Below are positions 1 through 7,027 of a stretch of 64,000 nucleotides of DNA, in pieces (position 1 is the stretch's first letter; the number at the start of each line of letters is the position of its first letter). The notes beneath the pieces are model-generated. The model ran no database searches. It was not told the origin of the DNA and was given only the letters and a program-made list of their open reading frames with translations. A program made the translations under genes and the position numbers. The DNA is from Xenorhabdus bovienii SS-2004. Its GTDB lineage: Bacteria > Pseudomonadota > Gammaproteobacteria > Enterobacterales > Enterobacteriaceae. The stretch lies in the NCBI RefSeq assembly GCF_000027225.1, contig NC_013892.1, forward strand, positions 1,488,001 through 1,552,000. The letters run 5' to 3'.

Positions 1-319
1 CAGGATCATCGTCATCCTGACAAAAAAACTGCACCACCCACGGCGAAATATCATCTTCTTCCAGACTGTCCTGGATCGCATCTTCCAGTTGATCCCGGAT
101 TTCAGTCAACCGCTCAGCGGGACGGCCTTCGGTGGCAATGGATTCAATCTGATAGACCGCGCCAACGGAAATCCCGTCATCCAGCAGCAGGCATTGTTCT
201 TTTTCCAGATATTCCACCCAGGGCAGGTAATCAATAATAGAAGGATTGGCCTGATAAATGGCGGCTTCATCCGCTTCACGCAGCTTGCCGGGGCGGTTCA
301 GTGCCTTGAGTTTTTCCAT
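1..319 (-). CDS. VirB4/TraC-like conjugative transfer ATPase, N-terminal part only
   Basis: Only the first ~106 codons lie in the window; the gene runs off the left edge. It starts at an ATG (319-317) that shares its A with the TAA stop of the upstream lipoprotein gene, so the two are translationally coupled. The visible part (MEKLKALNRPGKLREADEAA...) has no ATPase motifs yet. Its place, directly after the TIGR03751-type lipoprotein and the TIGR03752-type protein, is the usual position of the large TIGR03744-type (PFL_4706) ATPase that powers pilus assembly and DNA transfer in GI-type ICEs. The family call rests mainly on gene order. The Walker motifs should lie outside the window. Confidence 0.75.
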   Translation of the reverse strand, partial: MEKLKALNRPGKLREADEAAIYQANPSIIDYLPWVEYLEKEQCLLLDDGISVGAVYQIESIATEGRPAERLTEIRDQLEDAIQDSLEEDDISPWVVQFFCQDDDDP

Positions 320-720
320 TACAGTGCCTCCGTGCGTTCACCCGGCAGGGCATACTGTACTTGGCTGTAAAACGGAAATACCGTGCTGTAGCCCGGTATC
401 GGCGTGTTGCCGGCAACCAGATGGGGGAAGATATACATCACCATATCGGGATTGGGTAAGCGGGGAAACTGCTGGCTGATTTCCTGCGCGGCTGAACGGC
501 TGTAATGATAAGGTTCTTCCAGAGCCCTGAGCCGTTCAGATACAGTTAAAGAACGGCGCAGTGTTTCCCTTGCCGATTCGGTGGCATGACCTGCCTTATT
601 CCCCTGCCACATTGCCAGTACTGTCTGCTTTCCGGCAGGGAGTAAGGCGTCTTTCGAAGTGGTACATCCGACTAATAGCCCTGCCAACCCCAACAGCCAA
701 TAATATTTTATTTTCCGCAT
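319..720 (-). CDS. ICE conjugation lipoprotein (TIGR03751-like)
   Basis: This is a 133-residue protein. It begins MRKIKYYWLLGLAGLLVGC, a basic start, a hydrophobic stretch and a lipobox LVGC, so it should be lipidated and anchored in a membrane facing the periplasm. I chose the start at 720 because it gives a clean signal peptide; the open frame extends 30 codons further upstream without one. It overlaps the 3' end of the upstream gene by 13 bases and is coupled through TAATG to the ATPase gene downstream. A small lipoprotein at this place is a standard VirB7-like part of the SPI-7/PFGI-1 type secretion system, probably stabilising the outer-membrane complex. Confidence 0.8.
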   Translation of the reverse strand: MRKIKYYWLLGLAGLLVGCTTSKDALLPAGKQTVLAMWQGNKAGHATESARETLRRSLTVSERLRALEEPYHYSRSAAQEISQQFPRLPNPDMVMYIFPHLVAGNTPIPGYSTVFPFYSQVQYALPGERTEAL

Positions 721-1064
721 ACGGCGGCCTCCGGGGTGCCAAGGACGGTAAACGTGGCAAATTCCGGGTGTACCGCCAGCTCTGATAAGGTAAAAGGCAA
801 AGGCACCCACTGTTCAGGCGCCATGCTGATTTTACCGTCCACCACTGCCTGCCACTGGGTTTCCGTCAGGCGGAAGACAGTAAAATCACCGTCACTCAAC
901 GGCTGACATTCTCTGTCGGTTGAGAGATACAACCGACACTCTTTTTTACGCACCGCACGCCAGTAAAGCTGCACCCGTGTGGGTTCAGCCAGTGACGTCA
1001 CCGGCACTTGCAGGCAATACGGGGAACCCGCACTGAATATCCACTGAGAAGGGATCTTTTCCAT
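708..1064 (-). CDS. Hypothetical protein in the ICE conjugation operon
   Basis: A 118-residue protein that I do not assign to a family. It has no signal peptide or membrane segment, and is rich in Trp, Pro and Leu (SQWIFSAGSPYCLQVPVTSL near the start). Two Cys pairs are visible (KECRLYLSTDRECQ). It starts at an ATG sharing one base with the stop of the TIGR03752-type gene (TAATG) and runs into the lipoprotein gene by 13 bases, so it is translated as part of the transfer operon. Not every ICE of this class has an extra gene here. A role in assembling the transfer machine is inferred from position only. Confidence 0.6.
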   Translation of the reverse strand: MEKIPSQWIFSAGSPYCLQVPVTSLAEPTRVQLYWRAVRKKECRLYLSTDRECQPLSDGDFTVFRLTETQWQAVVDGKISMAPEQWVPLPFTLSELAVHPEFATFTVLGTPEAAVCGK

Positions 1065-2494
1065 TAATCTAATGCTTCCTGATTATCACGTTCGGCGGTC
1101 TCACTCACGCCGTAGCGCACCTTACGTCCTTTCACTTCGTAATCAATTGCCAGGCGTTGTGTGATATGCACCACTAACCGGGCACCGGGCGGGACGTAAA
1201 CCGCATCAAATGTCTGGCTGTAGCGCTGTCTGAGCCATTCGCTCAGGTCATTCATGCCACCTGACATCGCTTTGCCTAATGCGGCCTGTCCGGCATTGCC
1301 CGTTAACGCCGTGGTGATACCGCCTGTGCCGCTGGTCTGAGCAGTACGCTGACTTTCACTCAGGGCATCGCCAGCCGAATTCATGGCCGAGAGCGCAAAC
1401 AGGGTCGGCAGATAGGTGGCGGCGTTGGATTTGCGCTCACCGCTGATACAGGGAATGCCGTTTTCATCGGACAGCCAGCCGATGCCGTTCGCGCTGGTAT
1501 TGTTGTTTTGCCCGCTGCCCGGCAGGGTACGCACCGTGCCATCCTGAAAAACAACCGTGATGGAATTAACCTGACCGCGCACACAGGAAAGCGTCCAGTC
1601 ACCACTGGCAGAGCCGGATACCACCGCCCCTTCCACCTCCGGCAGTTCAATGCCGTTGGCCGTCAGGTTATCTTTGCCGATAAGGATTTTGAACGGATAG
1701 GGGTCGGTGACTGTGCCATTAACTGGCACCCGACCTAATAACGCCGTCATGGCCTGACTACCGACTAACGTGGCATTTTCAGGCAGGGTATAGACCGGCT
1801 TTTCATTTTCTTCCTTTGATGGGTTTTGAAGTGATGGGCTTTGGGGCTTATTTTGCCCGGCGGCTGACTGTTCACTTAAAAATGAGGTCGGGAATTGTGC
1901 CGTGGCTTTTCCACTGCCGGGGGTTTGTATGTCTGCGGGCTTTTCATCGGCGGGTGCTATCCAGATAAGTTCATTCTGCCCTGTGCCTGCATTGGCAGAA
2001 TACGGAATACTTCCCGACCCAGGCGGTATCGGACTGTCCGGCGCAGACAAAGGCGCTGAATTTAAGCGTTCCGTCAGTAAATCAATCTGTGCCAGCAATC
2101 CCTGCTGTTCATCCTGTAATTCACGCCGGCGCTGTTCATCGTCCTGCCGGATAGCTGCCACCGCCGCGTCTATCTGACCGGCGACATCCTGACGCTGATT
2201 TTTTAACTGGTCATTTTCTTTCAGGATATCGGCATTCTGCTGACCTAAGCGTTGCTGCTCTGACCGCACTTTATTGAGTGTTCCCACCAGCGTACGCAAG
2301 GTATCTTCCGGCGTATCACCGCCGACACCCAGCGCCTGTAGCTCCTCCGGTGACAGGGTGGCCAGGGCATTATTTTGCGGCGTAGCGGGCGGGGCAGTGT
2401 CGGTTGAACTGCAACTTTTGATGCCGATAAATCCGCCAACCATCAGCACCACCGGCACCAGAATTTTCACCAGACTGTTGGATTTAACCTGCAT
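1064..2494 (-). CDS. ICE conjugation protein, TraB/VirB10-like (TIGR03752, PFL_4705 family)
   Basis: A 476-residue protein with one N-terminal membrane segment (residues ~8-27, SLVKILVPVVLMVGGFIGIK). A heptad-rich coiled coil follows (~70-150, many Gln, Glu and Leu), then a Pro/Ser-rich linker (~150-230), then a periplasmic domain from ~240 (ATLVGSQAMTALLGRVPVNG) with a conserved Cys and GWLSDENGIPCISGE. This layout matches VirB10/TraB proteins that span the envelope and couple the inner-membrane ATPases to the outer-membrane core. It overlaps the upstream gene by 11 bases and the downstream one by a single base, as expected in a tightly coupled transfer operon. Confidence 0.9.
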   Translation of the reverse strand: MQVKSNSLVKILVPVVLMVGGFIGIKSCSSTDTAPPATPQNNALATLSPEELQALGVGGDTPEDTLRTLVGTLNKVRSEQQRLGQQNADILKENDQLKNQRQDVAGQIDAAVAAIRQDDEQRRRELQDEQQGLLAQIDLLTERLNSAPLSAPDSPIPPGSGSIPYSANAGTGQNELIWIAPADEKPADIQTPGSGKATAQFPTSFLSEQSAAGQNKPQSPSLQNPSKEENEKPVYTLPENATLVGSQAMTALLGRVPVNGTVTDPYPFKILIGKDNLTANGIELPEVEGAVVSGSASGDWTLSCVRGQVNSITVVFQDGTVRTLPGSGQNNNTSANGIGWLSDENGIPCISGERKSNAATYLPTLFALSAMNSAGDALSESQRTAQTSGTGGITTALTGNAGQAALGKAMSGGMNDLSEWLRQRYSQTFDAVYVPPGARLVVHITQRLAIDYEVKGRKVRYGVSETAERDNQEALD

Positions 2495-3320
2495 CGCGGC
2501 CTCCCGGCTTCACCGCTATCGGCTCAGGCAGAAAAGCGTTCTCCGGCTGTCCTGTCGTCACAAGATACAGCACCGTCGTGTCTTCCGGTGTCCCGGCTTC
2601 ACCCAGCCAGCGATGCTGGAACGTCGCCGAGACAAATTTCCCCTGCAAGGCCCGTGGGTCGAGCGTGATGTTGCGTTTGACCGTATTACGCAGTTTCAGG
2701 GCTACCACCGCGTAATTTTGCACGCCCCAGCCAGCCAGCGGGGAAACCGCAATCGGTTCTGAAGGATAGAGTGTCGTGATGGATACGGGTAAATGCAGAC
2801 TGACCGGATGGATACCCGTAACTGGCTCAACGGTACGCAGCGGGGCATACAGCTGCTGCGCGGCATAGCGGGTTAATACCACAGGCACGGGAGCCGAAGG
2901 TACTGATTTTCTCTGAAGCTGTGCACCCTCTTTTGGGGCAGAACTTTTTTCATCCGGATAAAGAATGCGGACGGGTTCCGTTGACCCCGTTTTGGTAGCG
3001 GTGATATCCAGTAAGATAATTTCGCCGTTTTCACTGTCCTGCAATTGCAGGCGGGTTGGCGAAAAGGCATGACTGGCTTTCAGGTAAACCGCGCCGCCTG
3101 CGCTCTGCACCCGCAATTTATCGCTGAGTGACGGGGACAAACCAACACGGACATTCCGGTCAGCAAAAATAATTCGCTCCTGACACACTTTCAGCGTCAC
3201 CGGTAACGGAATGCGTTCCCATTTCATCAGTTCATCAGCCTTTGCCCCTAGGCTGAACAACAAAAGGCTGACCAGTCCCGGCCAAAAACAGGCAGAAAAG
3301 CAAGATGGATGTCTTTTCAT
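2484..3320 (-). CDS. ICE conjugation protein, TraK/VirB9-like (TIGR03749, PFL_4704 family)
   Basis: About 278 residues. Starting at 3320 gives MKRHPSCFSACFWPGLVSLLLFSLGAKA, a good signal peptide; the frame stays open 24 codons further upstream but has none there. The mature part begins DELMKWERIPLPVTLKVCQERII, typical of the periplasmic VirB9/TraK-like secretin partner of these ICEs. It overlaps the upstream TIGR03746-type gene by 4 bases (ATGA) and the downstream VirB10-like gene by 11. It should form part of the outer-membrane core of the secretion channel. Confidence 0.9.
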   Translation of the reverse strand: MKRHPSCFSACFWPGLVSLLLFSLGAKADELMKWERIPLPVTLKVCQERIIFADRNVRVGLSPSLSDKLRVQSAGGAVYLKASHAFSPTRLQLQDSENGEIILLDITATKTGSTEPVRILYPDEKSSAPKEGAQLQRKSVPSAPVPVVLTRYAAQQLYAPLRTVEPVTGIHPVSLHLPVSITTLYPSEPIAVSPLAGWGVQNYAVVALKLRNTVKRNITLDPRALQGKFVSATFQHRWLGEAGTPEDTTVLYLVTTGQPENAFLPEPIAVKPGGRDAG

Positions 3321-3973
3321 TGGAACACCCCCTTTTTCTCTTCCAAAGGTTGCGGCATCGCTTCCAGTCGCTGTGGCATCCCGTCGTAACAATCCAGTGC
3401 CAGCCCAAAAGGATTACGCTCCGCATCGCCCTCCCAGCGCACCACTTTCAGGGGATAGCGCACCAGCGCCCGTTTGACCGGCTCGGCGTGATAATACTCA
3501 TCGGCCACCAAATCCAGCCGCACCACCCAGTTATCCCGGTTACGCACCGTTACACTTTTCGCCCCGTAGCCCCGGCCGGGAATTTCATACACCACCCGCA
3601 CCCGGTCGAGCAGTTCACCACTGTCGGCCCGGGTTTTAGCATCCGCCTGCAAAAAATCCTGACAGGCGAGGGTCAGATAAGACGATAAGGCCGCAATTTT
3701 GGCCGGGTAGTCCTGTGCCCCGTTTTTCGGCCAGGCATTCAGTTGCTGGAAAAGATAAAAGGCAAAACTGTAGACACTCGGCGCAGGGACTTCCCACCAC
3801 GGGCGGGTGCTGCCGCTGCGTAAGTCCGGCGGATTATGGATAGTAAGATTGCGCGGTGAGGCCATCCAGCCCGTGAGCGTGATCAGCAAGACCAGTACCA
3901 GCACCCCGCAGGCAAGCCGCAGGGTCAGGATATGCTGGTCACGGTTTTTCAGCGCATGACGAAACCGGCTCAT
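3317..3973 (-). CDS. ICE conjugation membrane protein, VirB8/TraE-like (TIGR03746, PFL_4703 family)
   Basis: A 218-residue protein with a short cytoplasmic tail, one transmembrane helix (~20-42, ACGVLVLVLLITLTGWMA) and a periplasmic domain. The opening SRFRHALKNRDQHILTLR followed by that helix and LTIHNPPDLRSG is characteristic of the PFL_4703 family, the VirB8-like scaffold that contacts VirB9 and VirB10 proteins. Both ends overlap neighbours by 4 bases (ATGA), which indicates a single coupled operon. Confidence 0.9.
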   Translation of the reverse strand: MSRFRHALKNRDQHILTLRLACGVLVLVLLITLTGWMASPRNLTIHNPPDLRSGSTRPWWEVPAPSVYSFAFYLFQQLNAWPKNGAQDYPAKIAALSSYLTLACQDFLQADAKTRADSGELLDRVRVVYEIPGRGYGAKSVTVRNRDNWVVRLDLVADEYYHAEPVKRALVRYPLKVVRWEGDAERNPFGLALDCYDGMPQRLEAMPQPLEEKKGVFQ

Positions 3974-4344
3974 CGCAGGCTCCCGTTACGATGAGTCAGC
4001 CTGCTTCGGCGCAACGACCAGCCCTGAGCCGCAATAATCAATGCCTGATCACCGATACCCAGCCGGCGTTTTTTCTCTTCCAGCGTCAGCCAGAGATAAT
4101 TTTCCGGTTTGCCGCGCTTAAGCTGCGCGAGCCAGCGCCCACCAAAACTAATCAATAACAAGGGCATGAACAGCATACCCGTCGGTATCATGACCCAGCC
4201 GGCTAACGGGATAAAAGGAAGGCTCACCATCAGCCCGAACACCAGCCCCAGCAAAGCGGCCAGCCCCATTTCCGGTGTGGTGAATCCCCGGAATACGATC
4301 GGTTCGGCATTTAAGCGATCAGGCAGGAAAGGGATCGTCTGCAT
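3970..4344 (-). CDS. ICE conjugation membrane protein, VirB3/TraL-like (TIGR03750 family)
   Basis: About 124 residues, starting MQTIPFLPDRLNAEPIVFRG. A pair of hydrophobic segments (~27-70, GLAALLGLVFGLMVSLPFIP and VMIPTGMLFMPLLLISFGG) is followed by a basic C-terminus. The start at ATG 4344 has an AAGG eight bases upstream; a GTG at 4353 is an alternative. The family corresponds to TraL/VirB3-like inner-membrane proteins of GI-type ICEs that associate with the VirB4 ATPase. It overlaps the next gene by 4 bases. Confidence 0.88.
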   Translation of the reverse strand: MQTIPFLPDRLNAEPIVFRGFTTPEMGLAALLGLVFGLMVSLPFIPLAGWVMIPTGMLFMPLLLISFGGRWLAQLKRGKPENYLWLTLEEKKRRLGIGDQALIIAAQGWSLRRSRLTHRNGSLR

Positions 4345-4354
4345 AAATTGCACC

Positions 4355-4732
4355 TTAAAAAATAATGCCGGCCGATTTCGCCAGCAGCCAAATCACCGCA
4401 ACCAACAGCACCACACCGACTACGATGATAGAACCGAATTGTGTCCAGGTGGCTTTGCCGTCCCGCACTTCGGAGAAGGTTTCAACCGCCGCCGACGCGA
4501 CCTTAAAGAACGCGACGGCCGAAAGGATCAGCCCGCCAATCACAATGCCATCCTGCGCATAGCCTTTCACCTGTCCCAGTAATCCGCCCCCGCCGCCACT
4601 TTTTGGCGGTTCGATAGCCGGCAAATCGGCCCGGGCTGATTGACAGGAAAGACCCGACAGCAAAAGAAAGGTACTTATTCTGGTTATCAGGTGCATACTG
4701 ATACGACGGCAAACGGTAAAAATTGGCTTCAT
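4355..4732 (-). CDS. ICE conjugation membrane protein, pilin-like (TIGR03745 family)
   Basis: About 125 residues. A signal peptide (ISTFLLLSGLSCQSARA, ending near residue 35) is followed by a Gly-rich stretch (PKSGGGGGLLGQVKGYAQ), then two hydrophobic helices (~60-80 and ~98-120) around a short loop with TWTQFGS. Signal peptide plus two helices is the VirB2/TraA pilin-like layout. Start chosen at ATG 4732 with AAGGA ten bases upstream; an internal Met 12 codons later would also leave the signal peptide intact. It sits between the TIGR03750- and TIGR03758-type genes as in other ICEs of this class. Confidence 0.88.
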   Translation of the reverse strand: MKPIFTVCRRISMHLITRISTFLLLSGLSCQSARADLPAIEPPKSGGGGGLLGQVKGYAQDGIVIGGLILSAVAFFKVASAAVETFSEVRDGKATWTQFGSIIVVGVVLLVAVIWLLAKSAGIIF

Positions 4733-4767
4733 GTTCAATCCATTCCTTGTTCATTATGTTCGTTGCA

Positions 4768-5004
4768 TCAGCTGGCAAACATCCAGACCGCGACCACCAG
4801 TAAGAGGGCGGTTCGCAGGGCAAACTGGCTGATGGTCTGGTTACGTATTTTTTCATTCGCCCAGCCGTGCCAGACATCCACTGCGGCCCAGGCCGCCCAG
4901 AGAAACAGGGTGGCCAGGAAAAATCCGACGCAGACCAGATACAGAAAAGTGATATCAAAATGCCCCGAGGCCACGGTAAAGGCAGTGCGTTGTGCCTCCG
5001 TCAT
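4768..5004 (-). CDS. ICE small membrane protein (TIGR03758, PFL_4701 family)
   Basis: A 78-residue protein with two hydrophobic helices (~20-40, LYLVCVGFFLATLFLWAAWA, and ~62-78, LRTALLLVVAVWMF). The opening MTEAQRTAF and the central DVWHGWANEKI are typical of the short PFL_4701 family found next to the pilin-like protein. It starts with an ATGA overlap on the RAQPRD gene. Function unknown; probably an inner-membrane component of the transfer apparatus. Confidence 0.88.
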   Translation of the reverse strand: MTEAQRTAFTVASGHFDITFLYLVCVGFFLATLFLWAAWAAVDVWHGWANEKIRNQTISQFALRTALLLVVAVWMFAS

Positions 5005-5330
5005 TGCGGATGTTCCTGACGGTAATGACCGGATAGCGTGCCTGACGCCTGCTGCCGGGCGCGGGAAGGGGTCAGATAGTGATCGATACCGGCTTTGATG
5101 GTGTTGAGATCCGCTTTGATACGGAGGTAATCAAAGTCATAGCGAGGGCGGGTTGGGGTGTCAGCCTGCTTTTCGGCGAGGTTTGCACGCTCCAGCGCCA
5201 TCTGCACCTGCTCAATCAGATTTTTTGCACTCGCCAGTTCGTCTTTCTCGGCCGCCTGCGCAAGCGGCATACACAGCACAGTCAACCCCAGCAGACAGAC
5301 AGAACGGGACAAAGAAAAGTCACCACGCAT
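5001..5330 (-). CDS. ICE RAQPRD-family periplasmic protein (TIGR01690)
   Basis: About 109 residues, first gene of this transfer block. The start at ATG 5330 is preceded by GAGG and gives a signal peptide (SVCLLGLTVLCMPLAQA). The mature part holds RPRYDFDYLRIKADLNTIKA and ends near YLTPSRARQQ, a degenerate form of the RAQPRD signature that names the family. Here the signature reads RARQQ. It overlaps the downstream TIGR03758-type gene by 4 bases. Role in conjugation unknown. Confidence 0.85.
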   Translation of the reverse strand: MRGDFSLSRSVCLLGLTVLCMPLAQAAEKDELASAKNLIEQVQMALERANLAEKQADTPTRPRYDFDYLRIKADLNTIKAGIDHYLTPSRARQQASGTLSGHYRQEHPQ

Positions 5331-5479
5331 CAACACGCACCTCATCATGGATTTCAGGAAGCCGAGGATGCGGGGTTTTTTAGGTCAGATCAGCAATAAA
5401 CTCTTTATGCTTTGGTGAAAATTAGCTAAATAGTCTGACTAATTTATTTGGTTAACGATTTAAGAATGAAGGAAAACAC
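5331..5479. promoter_or_regulatory. Divergent intergenic region, start of the transfer block
   Basis: About 150 bases between the divergent RAQPRD gene (minus) and the DUF5710 gene (plus). The half near the plus-strand gene is AT-rich (5400-5470) and carries GAAGGAAAACAC in front of its ATG. Promoters for both directions should lie here, but I could not pick convincing -35/-10 pairs by eye. Confidence 0.4.
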
Positions 5480-6172
5480 ATGCTGCGGATTGATTTAAAC
5501 GTCCCCGATGATGAATACGAGCAGGCACGGAAGCTGGGTGCACACTGGGATGCCGCCGCCCAAATCTGGTATATCGATAACAGTGTTGACCCGACGCCGT
5601 TTATGAACTGGTTGCCGTTCTACAATGTGCACGCTGAATACTGGTATCTCGCCCAGACCCGGACGACCTGCCCGCACTGTCATGAACACACCACGGTGAC
5701 CGCGTTTATGCTGCCAGCCGGGCACCAACTGCTGGAAGCGGATAACGGCGATGAACCCGGCACAGAAGTTGATTATACCGAGCAGGACAGCCCGGCATTT
5801 TTGTTTTATATCGCTGATATTCCCTCTCTCGTGCGTAGCGTACTGCCCGGCTTTCATCACACTCTGCGCAAAGCCGTCAGCCAACGGCTGCGCCGGCAGC
5901 ACTGGATAAACCATTGCGAACACTGTGGCGCACAACAGGATGATACCGAATTGTTTGCCGAAGTCGGCGGCGCGTTTTTCCCTGCTGCCAAAGAGCAGGC
6001 GGCGGCTATTCAGCTGCATCGTATCGATCAGCCGTTTGTGGGGTATTGTGAAGATATCTCGCATCATCACTACCATTTTGACCCGAAGCAGGATAACCGT
6101 ATTTGTAAAGCGTGTGACGGGTTTGAATGGATGACGCAGGTGGTGAATGTGCCGTCAACGTATCGGCATTAG
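5480..6172 (+). CDS. DUF5710-domain protein with zinc-finger-like Cys pairs
   Basis: A 230-residue protein and one of the few plus-strand genes of the ICE. The first ~45 residues (LNVPDDEYEQARKLGAHWDA, then WYID) form a DUF5710 domain, common in ICE and plasmid proteins. After it come CPHC (~66), CEHC (~152) and CKAC (~217), three pairs that could bind metal. The start has a good ribosome site (GAAGG, eight bases upstream). It is convergent with the downstream membrane-protein gene. In related ICEs this gene sits between the two transfer-gene blocks; its function is not known. Confidence 0.8.
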   Translation: MLRIDLNVPDDEYEQARKLGAHWDAAAQIWYIDNSVDPTPFMNWLPFYNVHAEYWYLAQTRTTCPHCHEHTTVTAFMLPAGHQLLEADNGDEPGTEVDYTEQDSPAFLFYIADIPSLVRSVLPGFHHTLRKAVSQRLRRQHWINHCEHCGAQQDDTELFAEVGGAFFPAAKEQAAAIQLHRIDQPFVGYCEDISHHHYHFDPKQDNRICKACDGFEWMTQVVNVPSTYRH

Positions 6173-6213
6173 TTTGAAAGACTGACGCGCCGCTGAGCGG
6201 CTTGTCTGCTGGC

Positions 6214-6250
6214 GCTGGTGTGCAAAACAAAAAACGTTTTGCACATCAGC
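6214..6250. terminator. Bidirectional terminator between convergent genes
   Basis: An inverted repeat GCTGGTGTGCAAAAC / GTTTTGCACATCAGC with one mismatch and a 7-base A-rich loop lies between the stop of the DUF5710 gene and the stop of the minus-strand membrane-protein gene. It probably ends transcription in both directions. Confidence 0.7.
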
Positions 6251-6259
6251 ATCCAGCGT

Positions 6260-7018
6260 CTAAATATATTTCTTAAACATGGATGTTGTTATCACAATCG
6301 CTATGCCCAGCACTATCGCCGCAGGCAACAAGATTACCGTGGGATACACCACCTCCGGCCACGATAAATACAGTACACAGGGAACCGTGCAGGCCGGTTT
6401 TATCCCTCGCTTGGCATGGTGATAGACAAAACTGGATTCATACCCGGCTCCGTAGCGCCGCAAATCCCGTCGTCCCAGCCCGTCAACCAGTGCCACTAAC
6501 ACCACCATTACAAACAGGGGCACGGATAACAGCAGGATCCCCAGCCGGATCAGCGTCACCATCGTGATAAATACCGTGGCCAGCCAATATTCTTGCAAAT
6601 GCGCCGATATGCCATGTAATACCGTATTGAATTCACGCATAAAATCATTGTTGTTATGGAGCTGATATTGCCTCTGCCCTTGAACCCAGTTCATAAAACC
6701 ACTGTCCACAAACAGCCACTGATAAACCTGTGCCAGCCATGCCAAAACGGTTTGTGAAGGTTCTGTCAATAACAGACTTCGGGTAAATTCCGAGGAGAGA
6801 TAATTAAGCTCTGCCTTCATCATAGTCTGACTGTGAGCGGCACCCTGTTCCGGCCAGAAAAAAGCCATACCGAGATATTCCAGTAACAGGCTGAATAGCC
6901 AGGACATCACCACAAAGCCAATGAGCTGCCACGGGCATTCCCATAACAGACGATACAACAGGCCATGCTTGCGGGGCGGTTGGGAAGATGGGCGGGACTG
7001 ATTTTCTGACTGAGCCAT
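6260..7018 (-). CDS. ICE membrane protein (TIGR03747 family)
   Basis: A 252-residue integral membrane protein. Hydrophobic helices are near residues 30-50 (WQLIGFVVMSWLFSLLLEYLG), ~140-175 (ATVFITMVTLIRLGILLLSVP, then VMVVLVALVDG) and ~225-248 (VILLPAAIVLGIAIVI). The motif DGLGRRDLRRYGAGYESSFVYHHAK is diagnostic of the TIGR03747 family, which is always next to the TraD coupling protein in GI-type ICEs, as here (10-base gap). It probably works with TraD at the inner membrane during DNA export. Confidence 0.9.
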   Translation of the reverse strand: MAQSENQSRPSSQPPRKHGLLYRLLWECPWQLIGFVVMSWLFSLLLEYLGMAFFWPEQGAAHSQTMMKAELNYLSSEFTRSLLLTEPSQTVLAWLAQVYQWLFVDSGFMNWVQGQRQYQLHNNNDFMREFNTVLHGISAHLQEYWLATVFITMVTLIRLGILLLSVPLFVMVVLVALVDGLGRRDLRRYGAGYESSFVYHHAKRGIKPACTVPCVLYLSWPEVVYPTVILLPAAIVLGIAIVITTSMFKKYI

Positions 7019-7027
7019 GACCGGAAA

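Noticed and set aside
5495..6076. 193-codon minus-strand frame opposite the DUF5710 gene
   Set aside because: It is the antisense shadow of a gene with recognised domains and a good ribosome site.
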